Source: Evansella tamaricis (GTDB lineage: Bacteria; Bacillota; Bacilli; Bacillales; Salisediminibacteriaceae). Taken from it: 41,831 bases of DNA. The stretch spans positions 1-41,831 of the forward strand of contig NZ_JAHQCS010000120.1 in assembly GCF_019042215.1 (NCBI RefSeq). Direction: 5' to 3'. Under the pieces are notes generated by a model. The model was given only the letters and a program-made list of their open reading frames with translations, had not been told where the DNA came from and did not search any database. The position numbers and the translations under genes are program-made. Below are positions 29,840-38,097 of the stretch, piece by piece (position 1 is the stretch's first letter; the number at the start of each line of letters is the position of its first letter).

Positions 29840-30886
29840 ATGTTAGAAAGGGAAGTTTTTCAACATTTTCGGATCTATCCAGAAGAAATAATGTACATTG
29901 GTGAAGACCTTATTATTGCTGCTGAGGGAAATCGTTATCTTTTGCGACCCATTAATGGAATGGAAAATACACTACAGGAGAAAACCTTAATGGGGCAGTG
30001 GATACAATATTTTGGAGATGAGGATGTAGCAACTTATTTAGAACCTGATGGTAAAAAAAACACGATCCACGATAACGGGATTAACTATGCTGTTTTTCAG
30101 TTACCGAGTGAAACCTTATCTCGAAAAACTGAAAAACGTGGATTAGGTCAACGTCTGGCGAGTTTTCATCAAGCGGGCTTTAGTTATACACCTCAGGATA
30201 AAAAGCAGATGAATTCTCAACTATTGTGGAAAGAACGTTGGGAACGAAGAGTAGATCAACTGGAAAGCTGGTACGTTACAAAAACAAAGGACACAAAGAA
30301 GTCCTCTTTTGATAAACAATTTTGCGAAACTTTTCCTTATTTTATAGGTATTAGTGAAAATGCCATACAGTTAGTGGCGAATATACTGATTGATGATCTT
30401 TCCTATCAGAGGGTAAACAAGTCCATCTGCCATGTGAAATTTCAAGAAAATACGTGGATAACTTTAAATGAAGGACAGGAATCTACTGTTAAAATTCCAA
30501 CTGACTTTACACATGACCACTATACAAGAGACTTAGCTGAATATATCCGTACCATTTGGGTCAGTTCAGAGAACCCTTCCGTCCGTGAAGAAATAATTAC
30601 ATCTTTTCTTAATGAGTATGAATCAATTCAATCCCTTTCACAGCTAGATCAAAAATTATTAATTGCACGTCTCCTTTTTCCGCTTCATTATTTTAACACA
30701 GTGGAAGCATATTATCGTTCACAGGAAGGAGAAAGGGATAGGTTGGAAAAAAAGTGTGAGAGTATATTTTCAAACACAGCCGATTATGAACAATTATTTG
30801 TCTTTCTGATAAAGCGATATCCTAAGTTAAACCATATAAATAGCCTGCCAGATTGGATTATTCACTCTGCACACAGCATCGAATAA
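29840..30886 (+). CDS. yutH: Spore coat-associated protein YutH (CotS-like kinase fold)
   Basis: A 348-aa protein of the YutH family, related to CotS-type aminoglycoside-phosphotransferase folds. Kinase catalytic motifs are hard to see, so it may be a pseudokinase. In B. subtilis it is spore-coat associated. GGTGGTGA precedes the ATG. The terminator stem begins within its last codons. Confidence 0.75.
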   Translation: MLEREVFQHFRIYPEEIMYIGEDLIIAAEGNRYLLRPINGMENTLQEKTLMGQWIQYFGDEDVATYLEPDGKKNTIHDNGINYAVFQLPSETLSRKTEKRGLGQRLASFHQAGFSYTPQDKKQMNSQLLWKERWERRVDQLESWYVTKTKDTKKSSFDKQFCETFPYFIGISENAIQLVANILIDDLSYQRVNKSICHVKFQENTWITLNEGQESTVKIPTDFTHDHYTRDLAEYIRTIWVSSENPSVREEIITSFLNEYESIQSLSQLDQKLLIARLLFPLHYFNTVEAYYRSQEGERDRLEKKCESIFSNTADYEQLFVFLIKRYPKLNHINSLPDWIIHSAHSIE

Positions 30887-30905
30887 AAAATGCTGTGTGT
30901 TTTTA
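30870..30905 (+). terminator. Terminator of yutH
   Basis: CACACAGCAT pairs with ATGCTGTGTG, then TTTTT. The 5' arm overlaps the yutH stop. Confidence 0.85.
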
Positions 30906-30909
30906 AATA

Positions 30910-30952
30910 AAAAAAACGTATTTGCCTCAAATGTGAGAGACAAATACGCTTT
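30910..30952 (-). terminator. Terminator of yutI
   Basis: On the minus strand, GCGTATTTG pairs with CAAATACG and is followed by an eight-T run. Confidence 0.8.
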
Positions 30953-30964
30953 GTTTGTGTTTAA

Positions 30965-31201
30965 TTAAAATACTTGCTCTAGCTCAGTAACTCCTGGTAC
31001 TTCCTCTAACAGAGCTCGCTCGATACCTGCTTTTAAAGTAATTGTAGAACTTGGGCAAGATCCACAAGCCCCCATTAACCTTACTTTTACAACTCCATCT
31101 TCCACATCAACTAGTTCAACGTCTCCCCCATCTCGAAGCAGGAATGGACGTAATTTATCAAGAACCTCTTGTACTTGGGATTCAATAGTTGTTTCTGCCA
31201 T
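30965..31201 (-). CDS. yutI: NifU-like Fe-S scaffold/carrier YutI
   Basis: A 78-aa Nfu-type C-terminal NifU domain. The cluster-binding CGSCPSS (CxxC) is present after RLMGA. Nfu proteins carry 4Fe-4S clusters from the Suf scaffold to targets such as LipA. AGGAG lies 9 bases before ATG 31201; an upstream TTG is less likely. Divergent from yuzD. Confidence 0.93.
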   Translation of the reverse strand: MAETTIESQVQEVLDKLRPFLLRDGGDVELVDVEDGVVKVRLMGACGSCPSSTITLKAGIERALLEEVPGVTELEQVF

Positions 31202-31389
31202 ACTTAACAACTCCTTTCTTTACTCTTACTTTCATTATAATATCCAATCAGGAAAAAATCCATGAACACGTCTTATTTTTTCTATCTTTATAGTTAAAAA
31301 TGTGACAATAATGAAAAGGAAATAATATCTACATACTTATGTTATTATATATAGTGTGAATGAGATGTGTCAAAGGAGAGAAAGATTTT

Positions 31390-31689
31390 ATGACGATTGT
31401 GACAGTATATGGTGCAGAAGAAAAATGTGCCAGTTGTATACATTTACCAAGTGCATTAGAAACCATGGAATGGCTGGAAGCGGCAGTTCATCGAAAGTAT
31501 CCAGATCAGAAAATATCATTTGAGTATTGTGATATTGAATCTCCTCAAACGGAGGAGCAAAAGGATTTTGCAAGAAAAATATTGGATGATGAGTTTTTTT
31601 ATCCCCTTGTAGTAATTGGTGGTGAAGTTATTGCTGAAGGAAATCCACGATTGCAAGACATATATAAGAAAATTGAAGAAAGTGAATAA
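31390..31689 (+). CDS. yuzD: DUF1462 thioredoxin-like protein YuzD
   Basis: A 99-aa YuzD family protein with a thioredoxin-like fold. It carries EKCASCIHLPS near the N-terminus, so a CxxC pair, and FYPLVVIGGEVIAEGNPRL, the cis-Pro-like region. Function is unknown; redox or Fe-S delivery is inferred from fold and proximity to nfu. AAAGGAGAG precedes ATG 31390. Confidence 0.85.
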   Translation: MTIVTVYGAEEKCASCIHLPSALETMEWLEAAVHRKYPDQKISFEYCDIESPQTEEQKDFARKILDDEFFYPLVVIGGEVIAEGNPRLQDIYKKIEESE

Positions 31690-31691
31690 AT

Positions 31692-31775
31692 AAAAATGAG
31701 ACTGTTTTTATGGAAGACACTGAAAAGTTGTTTTAAACTTTTTCAGTGCCCTCTTTTTATACAGTCTCATTTTTC
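31692..31775. terminator. Composite terminator with an inserted hairpin
   Basis: The outer stem AAAATGAGACTGT pairs with ACAGTCTCATTTT. Its loop carries a second hairpin, CACTGAAAA (31718-31726) with TTTTCAGTG (31739-31747), closely similar to the end hairpin of the 189-bp repeat module. The A and T tracts make it usable in both directions. Confidence 0.8.
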
Positions 31776-31863
31776 TATAAAGGTTCATGTCAAAGGATTT
31801 ATATCTAGTCGTGTTACATCGATCTAGTCGTACCTTAAAAAGGATTTGTTCTATGGTATTTTA

Positions 31864-32934
31864 TTAATAGCCAGAATGATATTTGTACATCCATAGAACA
31901 CCTGATTTTAAAACCCTGGGAACACGTCCGGTAAGTGCTTTTTCACCCATTAAGCCAAATCCATGTTTCTTTCCTAAGGAACCTAAAACACCTTTTAACT
32001 TTATTCGAGGCATTTCTTCAGGATACTTTTTTCCATCCCATTTCCTTTGTAATAGCATCGAAATTTGCTCTGCCTGTGCTTCTGCTAACTGGGCACTTGG
32101 TGCATGATTTAGTGCTGCACAATCTCCTACAACAAATACGTTATCAAACCCTGGAATATGATGATATTTTGTTACGAGGACGCGACCGATAGAATCTTTT
32201 TCCACGTCAAGATTTCGAACTAATTTATTCGCTTGTATTCCAGCTGTCCAAATAATCGCATCAGCGGAAACGGGTTTATCATGATTATAAAGAATTTCCG
32301 ATTCAACCTTTGTTATATTTGCTCGATTAATAATCTCCACTTGATGATCTTTTAACCATGATTGCACATAAGTGTAAAGTTTGGCAGGGAACATGGACAG
32401 AATATTTTCTCCTCGATCAAATAATTTTACAGTGAGATCTGGACGGCTTTCCCTCAATTCACTTGCCAATTCCACCCCGCTCAATCCACCACCAACAATC
32501 GCAACAGATCCGTTTGCCTTTACACCCTGTAAAACTTGATATGTCTTTCTTGCTCTGCGCATACTTTGGATACTAAGTGTATATTTATCTGCCCCTGGTA
32601 CACCATGATATTTATCTTCACAGCCTAAACCAATTATTAAATCGTCATAATGGAGTTGATCTCCGTTCTCTAAATCTACTACTTGATTTTCTAAATTAAT
32701 ATGGGAAACAGTTTCAAATTTCAACTCTAAACGAACATCGTTAGGGAACGCTACACGTAAATGAGAGTCAGCTACTGTTCCAGCAGCTAAAGCATAGAAT
32801 TCCGTTTTTAAGCTATGATAAGGCTCTTTTTCAATTAATGTAATCGAAATATCTTTCAACGTTTTTGAAGTAAGGAGTTTCTGAATGACACGAAGACCAC
32901 CGTATCCTCCACCGAGTATGATTAAATTCCGCAC
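31864..32934 (-). CDS. yutJ: Type II NADH dehydrogenase-like FAD protein YutJ
   Basis: A 356-aa flavoprotein with an N-terminal FAD GxGxxG motif (IILGGGYGGLRV) and a second nucleotide-binding motif (VAIVGGGLSGVELA). The C-terminal FAD motif is VFVVGDCAAL. It belongs to the NDH-2/YutJ group; the electron acceptor is not certain. It starts with GTG after GAGGAGG. Confidence 0.88.
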   Translation of the reverse strand: MRNLIILGGGYGGLRVIQKLLTSKTLKDISITLIEKEPYHSLKTEFYALAAGTVADSHLRVAFPNDVRLELKFETVSHINLENQVVDLENGDQLHYDDLIIGLGCEDKYHGVPGADKYTLSIQSMRRARKTYQVLQGVKANGSVAIVGGGLSGVELASELRESRPDLTVKLFDRGENILSMFPAKLYTYVQSWLKDHQVEIINRANITKVESEILYNHDKPVSADAIIWTAGIQANKLVRNLDVEKDSIGRVLVTKYHHIPGFDNVFVVGDCAALNHAPSAQLAEAQAEQISMLLQRKWDGKKYPEEMPRIKLKGVLGSLGKKHGFGLMGEKALTGRVPRVLKSGVLWMYKYHSGY

Positions 32935-33201
32935 AAATAAGCCTCCTCTTTCAAACTCTACTATTTTATGTAATTTTTTGTATATAATATTTACAACATG
33001 GATATAATAATTTACTCAACATTTAAAATAGTAACAGTTTTTTGTCGAAATAACAATATACTTATCAGGCTAATCTTCAAGACAAATCCCATTATTACCA
33101 TCTTCTCTTTGAAGAGTTTCGTGTTACATTGTTGACAAATAAAGTGGGAAACTGTAGGATGATGAAGATAATGTTGACTAACACGTTGAGGTGGTTTATA
33201 A

Positions 33202-33438
33202 ATGAATCCAATCATCGAATTTTGTGTTAGCAATTTAGCCAGTGGGACGCAAGCAGTAAAGGAAATATTAGAGAAGGATCCTAATTTAGATGTTATCGAA
33301 TATGGATGTTTAAGCTTTTGCGGCCAATGTGCAAGAAAAAAGTTTGCCCTCGTAAATGGTGAGATTGTAACGGGGAATACAAATGAAGAATTGCTAACCA
33401 ATATTTATCAATTCATAGAAGATAATCCAATGTTTTAA
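33202..33438 (+). CDS. yuzB: DUF1450 protein YuzB
   Basis: A 78-aa small protein of the YuzB (DUF1450) family, function unknown. [19 protein letters not shown] and [19 protein letters not shown] carry a conserved CLxxCGxC cluster, reminiscent of thioredoxin-like ferredoxins. GAGGTGG precedes the ATG. Divergent from yutJ. Confidence 0.87.
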   Translation: MNPIIEFCVSNLASGTQAVKEILEKDPNLDVIEYGCLSFCGQCARKKFALVNGEIVTGNTNEELLTNIYQFIEDNPMF

Positions 33439-33442
33439 ATTC

Positions 33443-33476
33443 GCTATCGGTGACTAAAGTTGCCGATGGCTTTATT
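33443..33476 (+). terminator. Terminator of yuzB
   Basis: GCTATCGG pairs with CCGATGGC, then TTTATT. Confidence 0.7.
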
Positions 33477-33595
33477 ATTAATCAGGATTGTAACTATCTT
33501 TTTTATCCTATAGATGATGAAAGATGTGTTACAATATTTTTAAATAATATTATTCTCCCGTAGTACTATGATGAAATAGGATAGAAGGTGACATA

Positions 33596-33832
33596 ATGAA
33601 ACCAATACCATTTAATCATACTTGGCCGTATGAAATCCAAATGGGGGAAATCTATTTACAGGAGTGTCCCTATTGCAGTACTAGTAATGTACTAACCCAT
33701 ATGTCAATAATCTCATTAAAGAGGGCAAAAGATAGTGTGAAACAGCGGCTAAATCTCCCTTGCTGTTTAAAAACAATGTTAATTTTAGAAGCAGACGATG
33801 ATTATTTTTGGACGAATGAAAAGCTGAGATAA
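33596..33832 (+). CDS. Small Cys-motif protein upstream of dapF
   Basis: A 78-aa protein not assigned to a known family. It has CPYC (ECPYCSTSNV) and a CC pair near residue 58, suggesting a small zinc or redox protein. The N-terminus has HTWPYEIQMG and the C-terminus DDYFWTNEKLR. AGAAGGTGA precedes the ATG. It ends 30 bp before dapF and is probably cotranscribed. Confidence 0.75.
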   Translation: MKPIPFNHTWPYEIQMGEIYLQECPYCSTSNVLTHMSIISLKRAKDSVKQRLNLPCCLKTMLILEADDDYFWTNEKLR

Positions 33833-33861
33833 CTAGTTAATTTTGAAAGGAAGAACTGTTG

Positions 33862-34731
33862 ATGGTAAAGTTCACGAAAATGCATGGGTTAGGTAATCAA
33901 TATATATTTATCAATTGTTTTGATGTGAAACTAGAGGAGAAAGAACTTTCTTTATTAGCAGTTGAAGTATCGGATATCTATACCGGCATTGGCTCGGATG
34001 GTTTAATTCTGATGGGCCCTTCGGATGTGGCGGATCTACAAATGAGAATTTTTAATAAAGATGGTTCTGAGGCAAAAAACTGTGGAAACGGACTTCGATG
34101 TGTAGCGAAATACGCCTATGATTATAATCTGATAAGCAAAAAAGTAATGACCATTGAAACACTTGGGGGAATTGTTCAGGCGACAGTCCATCCAGATGAT
34201 GCAGGTTCAGTTCTGCTAGTGACAGTAGATATGGGGAAACCTAGATTTCAAGCTGAGCAAATACCTGTGACAGGTGTTTCACAAGAGGGACCAATCGTTG
34301 GGGAAAAAATAGAAGTGGACTCCGAAAATCATGAAATGACAGTTGTATCCATGGGAAACCCCCATGCTATATTTTTTGTGGATGATATTGAAGATGCACC
34401 GCTGATGACACTCGGGCCAAAAGTTGAAAAGCATGAACGTTTTCCAGAGAGTGTAAATGTGGAATTTGTCCAGCAGGTTTCAGGGGATGAACTTCATTTT
34501 CGTGTTTGGGAACGTGGATCAGGAGTAACGCAAGCATGTGGTACTGGTGCATGTGCTGCAGTTGTGGCGTCTGTGCTAAATGGGTTGTCCAATAAGGGAG
34601 AGGAAGTACAAGTTCATTTAGCTGGTGGAGATTTGTATATCACTTGGGATGAGAGAGACCATGTTTGGATGAAAGGTCCTGCCGAAACAATTTGTGAAGG
34701 AACCTATTACCGAAAAAATCAGAGGAAATAA
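33862..34731 (+). CDS. dapF: Diaminopimelate epimerase DapF
   Basis: A 289-aa pyridoxal-independent epimerase converting LL- to meso-diaminopimelate for lysine and peptidoglycan synthesis. Both catalytic cysteines are present: NCGNGLRC and [11 protein letters not shown]. The N-terminus [14 protein letters not shown] is typical. ATG 33862 is chosen over TTG 33859; GAAAGGAAG lies upstream. Confidence 0.96.
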   Translation: MVKFTKMHGLGNQYIFINCFDVKLEEKELSLLAVEVSDIYTGIGSDGLILMGPSDVADLQMRIFNKDGSEAKNCGNGLRCVAKYAYDYNLISKKVMTIETLGGIVQATVHPDDAGSVLLVTVDMGKPRFQAEQIPVTGVSQEGPIVGEKIEVDSENHEMTVVSMGNPHAIFFVDDIEDAPLMTLGPKVEKHERFPESVNVEFVQQVSGDELHFRVWERGSGVTQACGTGACAAVVASVLNGLSNKGEEVQVHLAGGDLYITWDERDHVWMKGPAETICEGTYYRKNQRK

Positions 34732-34842
34732 TAGTAGATTTGCAAATGTTAATTTTCAATAATATGAGCTCCGCTGTTTTATCCGTGAAGATAAATTGCA
34801 GTTCGCATCAACACGGAACATTAACATAGACTAATAAAAGTA

Positions 34843-34893
34843 GGGTTGTTTGAAGTAGTTCCATGTGGGATAAATCTTTGAACAACCTTTTTA
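34843..34893 (+). terminator. Terminator downstream of dapF
   Basis: GGTTGTTTGA pairs with TTTGAACAACC (one wobble), then TTTTT, about 110 bp after the stop. Confidence 0.65.
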
Positions 34894-34940
34894 ATGTGGA
34901 ACGAGAGGTTAACTATACAGTAACTTTTTTATAAACTAAT

Positions 34941-34968
34941 GAAAAAACCGTCTCAACTGGGAGACGGT
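34941..34968 (-). terminator. Terminator of the mqnE-like gene
   Basis: On the minus strand ACCGTCTC pairs with GAGACGGT, followed by TTTTTT. Confidence 0.85.
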
Positions 34969-34976
34969 CAATCGAT

Positions 34977-36071
34977 TTAGTATTTTTTCACAACATTGTA
35001 AAAAGTGTCCCTTTCGACAGGAACTTTATTTGCACCTTTGATTAAATGTATTAGTTCTTCTCGCGTAAGTCCTTGAGAGGTTAATGCCCCAACAGAGTGG
35101 GAAATTCTTTCCTCAATTAAGGTACCGTGAATGTCTGAACTTCCAAAAGCTAATGCCATTTGTGTTAATTGAGGTCCAATATTTATCCAGTAAGCTTTAA
35201 TATGGTCGAAATTATCAAGCATTAAGCGACTGATTGCAATGGTACGAAGATCATCGTATGCGGAAGTACGGCGTTTTAATCCTGCATTAATACTTTTAGG
35301 CTGCATTGCTAAAGGAATGAATACCATATATCCATTTGTGCGATCTTGTAATTGACGAAGGCGGTCCATATGAATTAACCGTTCTTCCTTGGACTCTATG
35401 GAACCGTATAACATCGTTGCATGTGTTTTTAATCCAAGTCCATGAGCAATTTCATGTGCTTCCAACCACTGATCTGTTGAAGCCTTCTCTGGGCTCATTT
35501 TTGCACGATACCGTTCCGTAAGAATCTCTGCCCCACCTCCAGGAAGTGTGTCAAGACCTGCTTTAATAAGTTCTTCCAATACTTCTTTCATGGATAAACC
35601 AGAAATACGGGAGAAAAATTCAATTTCTGCTCCTGTATAAGCTTTAACTGTACATTGGGGATAATGTTTCTTTAAAATACGAATCGTATCTAAATAATAG
35701 TCAAATGGAACTTCCGTATTATGTCCACCAACGATATGAAACTCACGAATATTATCATTCCAACGATCTTCCACATATTTTAATAATTCTTCCTCGTTCA
35801 TTGTATAAGCGCCTTCTTCACCAGGTTTACGTTTAAACCCGCAGAAAGAACAGCTTGCTTCACAGACATTTGTGGGATTAATATACATGTTTTGAATGAA
35901 ATAAACATTATCACCGTTTATTTTCGTATTCACCTGATTAGCTAATTGTGCGATAGCTAGCAGATCAGTTGTTTCATAAAGCTTTAGTCCATCTTCAATG
36001 GAAAGGCGTTCTCCTTGGACAACTTTCTCTTGAATCTCTTTTAGACTGTTATCTAATAAAATAGTGTTCAT
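34977..36071 (-). CDS. mqnE: Radical SAM aminofutalosine synthase-like protein (MqnE family)
   Basis: A 364-aa radical SAM enzyme with CEASCSFCGF (CX3CX2C). The MqnE/MqnC/CofH group signature is followed by IREFHIVGGHNTEVPFDYY, LPGGGAEIL and a C-terminal VPVERDTFYNVV. I place it in MqnE (aminofutalosine synthase of the futalosine menaquinone pathway) by this overall pattern, with MqnC a second possibility. No other mqn gene is visible here. Start ATG 36071 follows a GGGGG-type site. Confidence 0.8.
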   Translation of the reverse strand: MNTILLDNSLKEIQEKVVQGERLSIEDGLKLYETTDLLAIAQLANQVNTKINGDNVYFIQNMYINPTNVCEASCSFCGFKRKPGEEGAYTMNEEELLKYVEDRWNDNIREFHIVGGHNTEVPFDYYLDTIRILKKHYPQCTVKAYTGAEIEFFSRISGLSMKEVLEELIKAGLDTLPGGGAEILTERYRAKMSPEKASTDQWLEAHEIAHGLGLKTHATMLYGSIESKEERLIHMDRLRQLQDRTNGYMVFIPLAMQPKSINAGLKRRTSAYDDLRTIAISRLMLDNFDHIKAYWINIGPQLTQMALAFGSSDIHGTLIEERISHSVGALTSQGLTREELIHLIKGANKVPVERDTFYNVVKKY

Positions 36072-36344
36072 TATTTTTCCCCCGATCAACAGTAATAAAA
36101 GCTACTAGTATAGCTTGTTTGATAAAACATGGCAAAAGTCTACCATATGATATTGTTTAAAATTATAAACATAACTGCACACGAATGCATATTATGAAGA
36201 CATAAAACCTTTTTCGTATGCCGAAACTCTTTCTCTATCTTACCATCAATTTTACAATAGTGACAAATAGAATATATGGAAACCTTTCGTAGATTTTTAC
36301 GCTTACTTAAAAATTACCTAAGCCTTAGTTTCCGATTTGATTTC
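36072..36344. other. Divergent intergenic region
   Basis: No gene seen between the mqnE-like gene and yutM; AT-rich with no recognised RNA motif. Confidence 0.4.
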
Positions 36345-36373
36345 TTGAAGGATGTTTTGGGAAAAGATATACT
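36345..36373 (+). promoter_or_regulatory. Candidate sigma-A promoter of yutM
   Basis: TTGAAG (36345-36350) and TATACT (36368-36373) separated by 17 bp, 35 bp before the yutM start. Confidence 0.6.
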
Positions 36374-36408
36374 ATAGTTAACTTCTGAAGGATAAAGGGG
36401 TGATTTAT

Positions 36409-36762
36409 ATGATTAAAGTTACAGAAGCAGCTGTTGCTCAAATAAAAAAAATGATGGAAGAGGAAGAAAAGAAAGATTTAGCTTTACGTGTTGGAGTCAA
36501 AGGTGGCGGTTGCAGTGGACTATCTTACGGGATGGGATTCGAAACAGAAATAGCTGAAGATGATATTACGTTCGAACAAAATGGAATAAATGTGGTAGTG
36601 GATAAAGAAAGTGAAGGAATATTAAAAGGACTTGTCATTGACTATAAACAGAACATGATGGGTGGAGGTTTCACAATTGATAATCCTAACGCCATTGCAT
36701 CATGTGGATGTGGGTCTTCTTTTAGAACTGCAACAAATACTGGTACACCAGAAGAATGCTGA
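36409..36762 (+). CDS. yutM: A-type Fe-S carrier (IscA/SufA/ErpA family), YutM
   Basis: A 117-aa A-type carrier that passes Fe-S clusters to target proteins. The three ligand cysteines are C35 (GGGCSGL) and C99/C101 (CGCGSSF). The C-terminal tail ends in a further Cys (C117), which I do not recall as a family feature. ATG 36409 follows AAAGGGG; GTG 36400 overlaps that site. Confidence 0.95.
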   Translation: MIKVTEAAVAQIKKMMEEEEKKDLALRVGVKGGGCSGLSYGMGFETEIAEDDITFEQNGINVVVDKESEGILKGLVIDYKQNMMGGGFTIDNPNAIASCGCGSSFRTATNTGTPEEC

Positions 36763-36770
36763 AATATAAA

Positions 36771-36798
36771 AAAGAGACCGTCTCGGTCTCTTTTTTTA
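36771..36798 (+). terminator. Terminator of yutM
   Basis: AGAGACCG pairs with CGGTCTCT around a TCT loop, then seven T. Confidence 0.9.
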
Positions 36799-36807
36799 TT
36801 ATATTTA

Positions 36808-37062
36808 TAAGTTTTGGTACCTTCGGAAGTGACAACCGAAGTCAAAGAGCGGACTTCAAGCTACTTCTTCGAATTCGCTGTCCAACGAGCGTTTACTTCG
36901 CGAGTATGCTTCGAGTTGCCTCGACGGACAGGACGTCCTAATATCGGGCATGCCACAGGATGTGGCGTTTTGCCCGATGGACGGATAAACAACGGAGCGT
37001 TAGCTAGTAGAGGAAGAGGCACTGCCCTACGCTCGTGAGCATAGGCGCTTGCGCTTTTCTTA
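36808..37062 (+). repeat. Interspersed repeat copy R8 (long-arm variant, left end lost)
   Basis: The leader jumps from GGTACCTTCGG directly into AAGTGACAACCGAAG, as if the left arm was deleted between two CTTCGG words. It carries the 57-bp arm with ATCGGGCA/TGCCCGAT, then CTGCCCTACGCTCGTGA and the right end. It starts 10 bases after the yutM terminator. Confidence 0.87.
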
Positions 37063-37078
37063 AAAGGTAAGAATTTAT

Positions 37079-37230
37079 AAGTTTTTGCACCTTCGGGCAA
37101 GATGTCTAGCTCCAGCGCCTACTCGCTGCGGGACACTTCGGAAATGACAACCGAAGTCAAAGAGCGGACTTCAAGTTGTCATTCCTCCACTGCCCTACGC
37201 TCGTGAGCATAGGCGCTTGCGCTTTTCTTA
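37079..37230 (+). repeat. Interspersed repeat copy R9 (canonical short form)
   Basis: Complete short element 16 bp after R8, with the TGACAAC/GTTGTCA hairpin and both ends (AGCGCCTA, TAGGCGCT). R8-R9 repeats the spacing of R2-R3. Confidence 0.88.
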
Positions 37231-37300
37231 ATAACTGCACTAAACAGTGAAAAAAATAAACACTTTTAACTAAAAAAGGTGTTTACATTTTGTCAGACTA

Positions 37301-37432
37301 GGAGTATTATTATTGGTGGGAAAGATGTAGTAAATAATGGAAAGGAGGCTAAAAAAATGCAAAACGTTTATCAAACTGTAATTCAATTAAATACAAAACT
37401 GGCCTCCATGTTGGTGTCCCACCGGTAACTCC
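37301..37432 (+). promoter_or_regulatory. Nested long-range RNA stems around a 23-codon ORF
   Basis: Three co-linear perfect pairings enclose the tiny gene: GGAGT (37301-37305) with ACTCC (37428-37432), GGTGGGA (37315-37321) with TCCCACC (37417-37423), and GGAGGC (37344-37349) with GCCTCC (37402-37407). The inner one covers the ribosome site. Confidence 0.6.
37357..37428 (+). CDS. 23-aa peptide ORF
   Basis: A start at 37357 follows AAAGGAGG at good spacing and encodes MQNVYQTVIQLNTKLASM then five residues. It is not strongly hydrophobic, so it is not a typical membrane toxin. Nested stems enclose it and can mask its ribosome site; a terminator follows. It may be a regulated small protein or leader peptide. 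Confidence 0.5.
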   Translation: MQNVYQTVIQLNTKLASMLVSHR

Positions 37433-37451
37433 TATTATATATTGGATACAT

Positions 37452-37486
37452 GCGCAGGTTAGTGCTTATTGACCTGCGCTTTTATT
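37452..37486 (+). terminator. Terminator after the 23-aa ORF
   Basis: GCGCAGGT pairs with ACCTGCGC; TTTTATT follows. Confidence 0.85.
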
Positions 37487-37526
37487 ATGTCTAAAAACTG
37501 GTAATTACTTAACATAAAGTGATTAT

Positions 37527-37556
37527 AACGCAGGTCAATTCTGACCTGCGTTTTTT
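37527..37556 (+). terminator. Second, near-identical terminator
   Basis: AACGCAGGTC pairs with GACCTGCGTT, then TTTT. Its stem shares GCAGGT/ACCTGC with the terminator 40 bases upstream. No gene is evident between them. Confidence 0.85.
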
Positions 37557-37617
37557 GGTGCGCATTAATAGGTAAACAACTTACTACATTTAGAATGAAA
37601 AAAAGGAGGTGATAATG

Positions 37618-37767
37618 ATGATGTTCCATTTATTGTTTATTACTGTAAAAATAAATAAACGAAGGTTTACAAATGAAGATATCCAGAGGGAAGCCCGACG
37701 TAGTTATGCCAATAAACTTCGTCAGGATGTTCAATCAAAGCAAGCGGAATATACGAGATTAATTTAG
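37618..37767 (+). CDS. yrzI: YrzI-family small protein, copy 1
   Basis: A 49-aa protein of the YrzI small-protein family: MFHLLFITVKINKRRFT, then a charged helix ending QAEYTRLI. ATGs at 37615, 37618 and 37621 are in frame; AAGGAGGT ends at 37610 and favours 37618. In B. subtilis the yrzI mRNA encodes several short peptides and is a target of the ribosome-dependent nuclease Rae1 (established, not shown here). The second copy follows at 35 bp. Confidence 0.85.
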   Translation: MMFHLLFITVKINKRRFTNEDIQREARRSYANKLRQDVQSKQAEYTRLI

Positions 37768-37801
37768 CATCTGACTGCTTTTTTAAAGGAGGTGAGTGGT
37801 T

Positions 37802-37951
37802 ATGATGTTTCATATATTCTTTATTACTGTAAATATAACGAAGCGAAAATTTACTGAAAAAGAAATCATGAATGGACAACTAAGAAAGTATAGTAATGAC
37901 GTCAGGAATGATATGCAGGTAAAACAAGCACAGTATACTCGATTAATTTAA
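37802..37951 (+). CDS. yrzI: YrzI-family small protein, copy 2
   Basis: A 49-aa paralogue of the preceding gene, with MFHIFFITVNITKRKFTEK at the start and QAQYTRLI at the end. AAAGGAGGTGAG gives an excellent ribosome site 9 bases before ATG 37802. The pair clearly arose by duplication; N- and C-terminal ends are the best conserved parts. Confidence 0.85.
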   Translation: MMFHIFFITVNITKRKFTEKEIMNGQLRKYSNDVRNDMQVKQAQYTRLI

Positions 37952-38004
37952 TGTCACGTAAAAGGTTAATGGATTTCAAATTTAGTAGAAGGAGGAGAGC
38001 TAAA

Positions 38005-38067
38005 GTGATTTTAAAAAGACCAGTTTATTATCTTGTTCGGTTACCAGAGGGGAAAGGCTTTGTTTAG
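38005..38067 (+). CDS. 20-aa peptide ORF
   Basis: GTG 38005 lies behind AAGGAGGAGAG and encodes MILKRPVYYLVRLPEGKGFV. Position, spacing (53 bp after copy 2) and strong site make it a likely third member of the yrzI operon. The peptide is not recognised. Confidence 0.45.
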   Translation: MILKRPVYYLVRLPEGKGFV

Positions 38068-38097
38068 CTGGGAAACAAATAAATAAATGAATATAAC

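Noticed and set aside
33012-33401. Long minus-strand frame opposite yuzB
   Set aside because: It is antisense to a recognised gene and has no homology I can see.
36808-37230. Possible CRISPR array
   Set aside because: Units are long, structurally palindromic, unevenly spaced and without spacers; no cas genes are present.
37357-37428. Classical hydrophobic type I toxin
   Set aside because: The 23-aa peptide is polar (Gln, Asn, Lys, His, Arg) without a membrane segment, although the RNA architecture is toxin-like.
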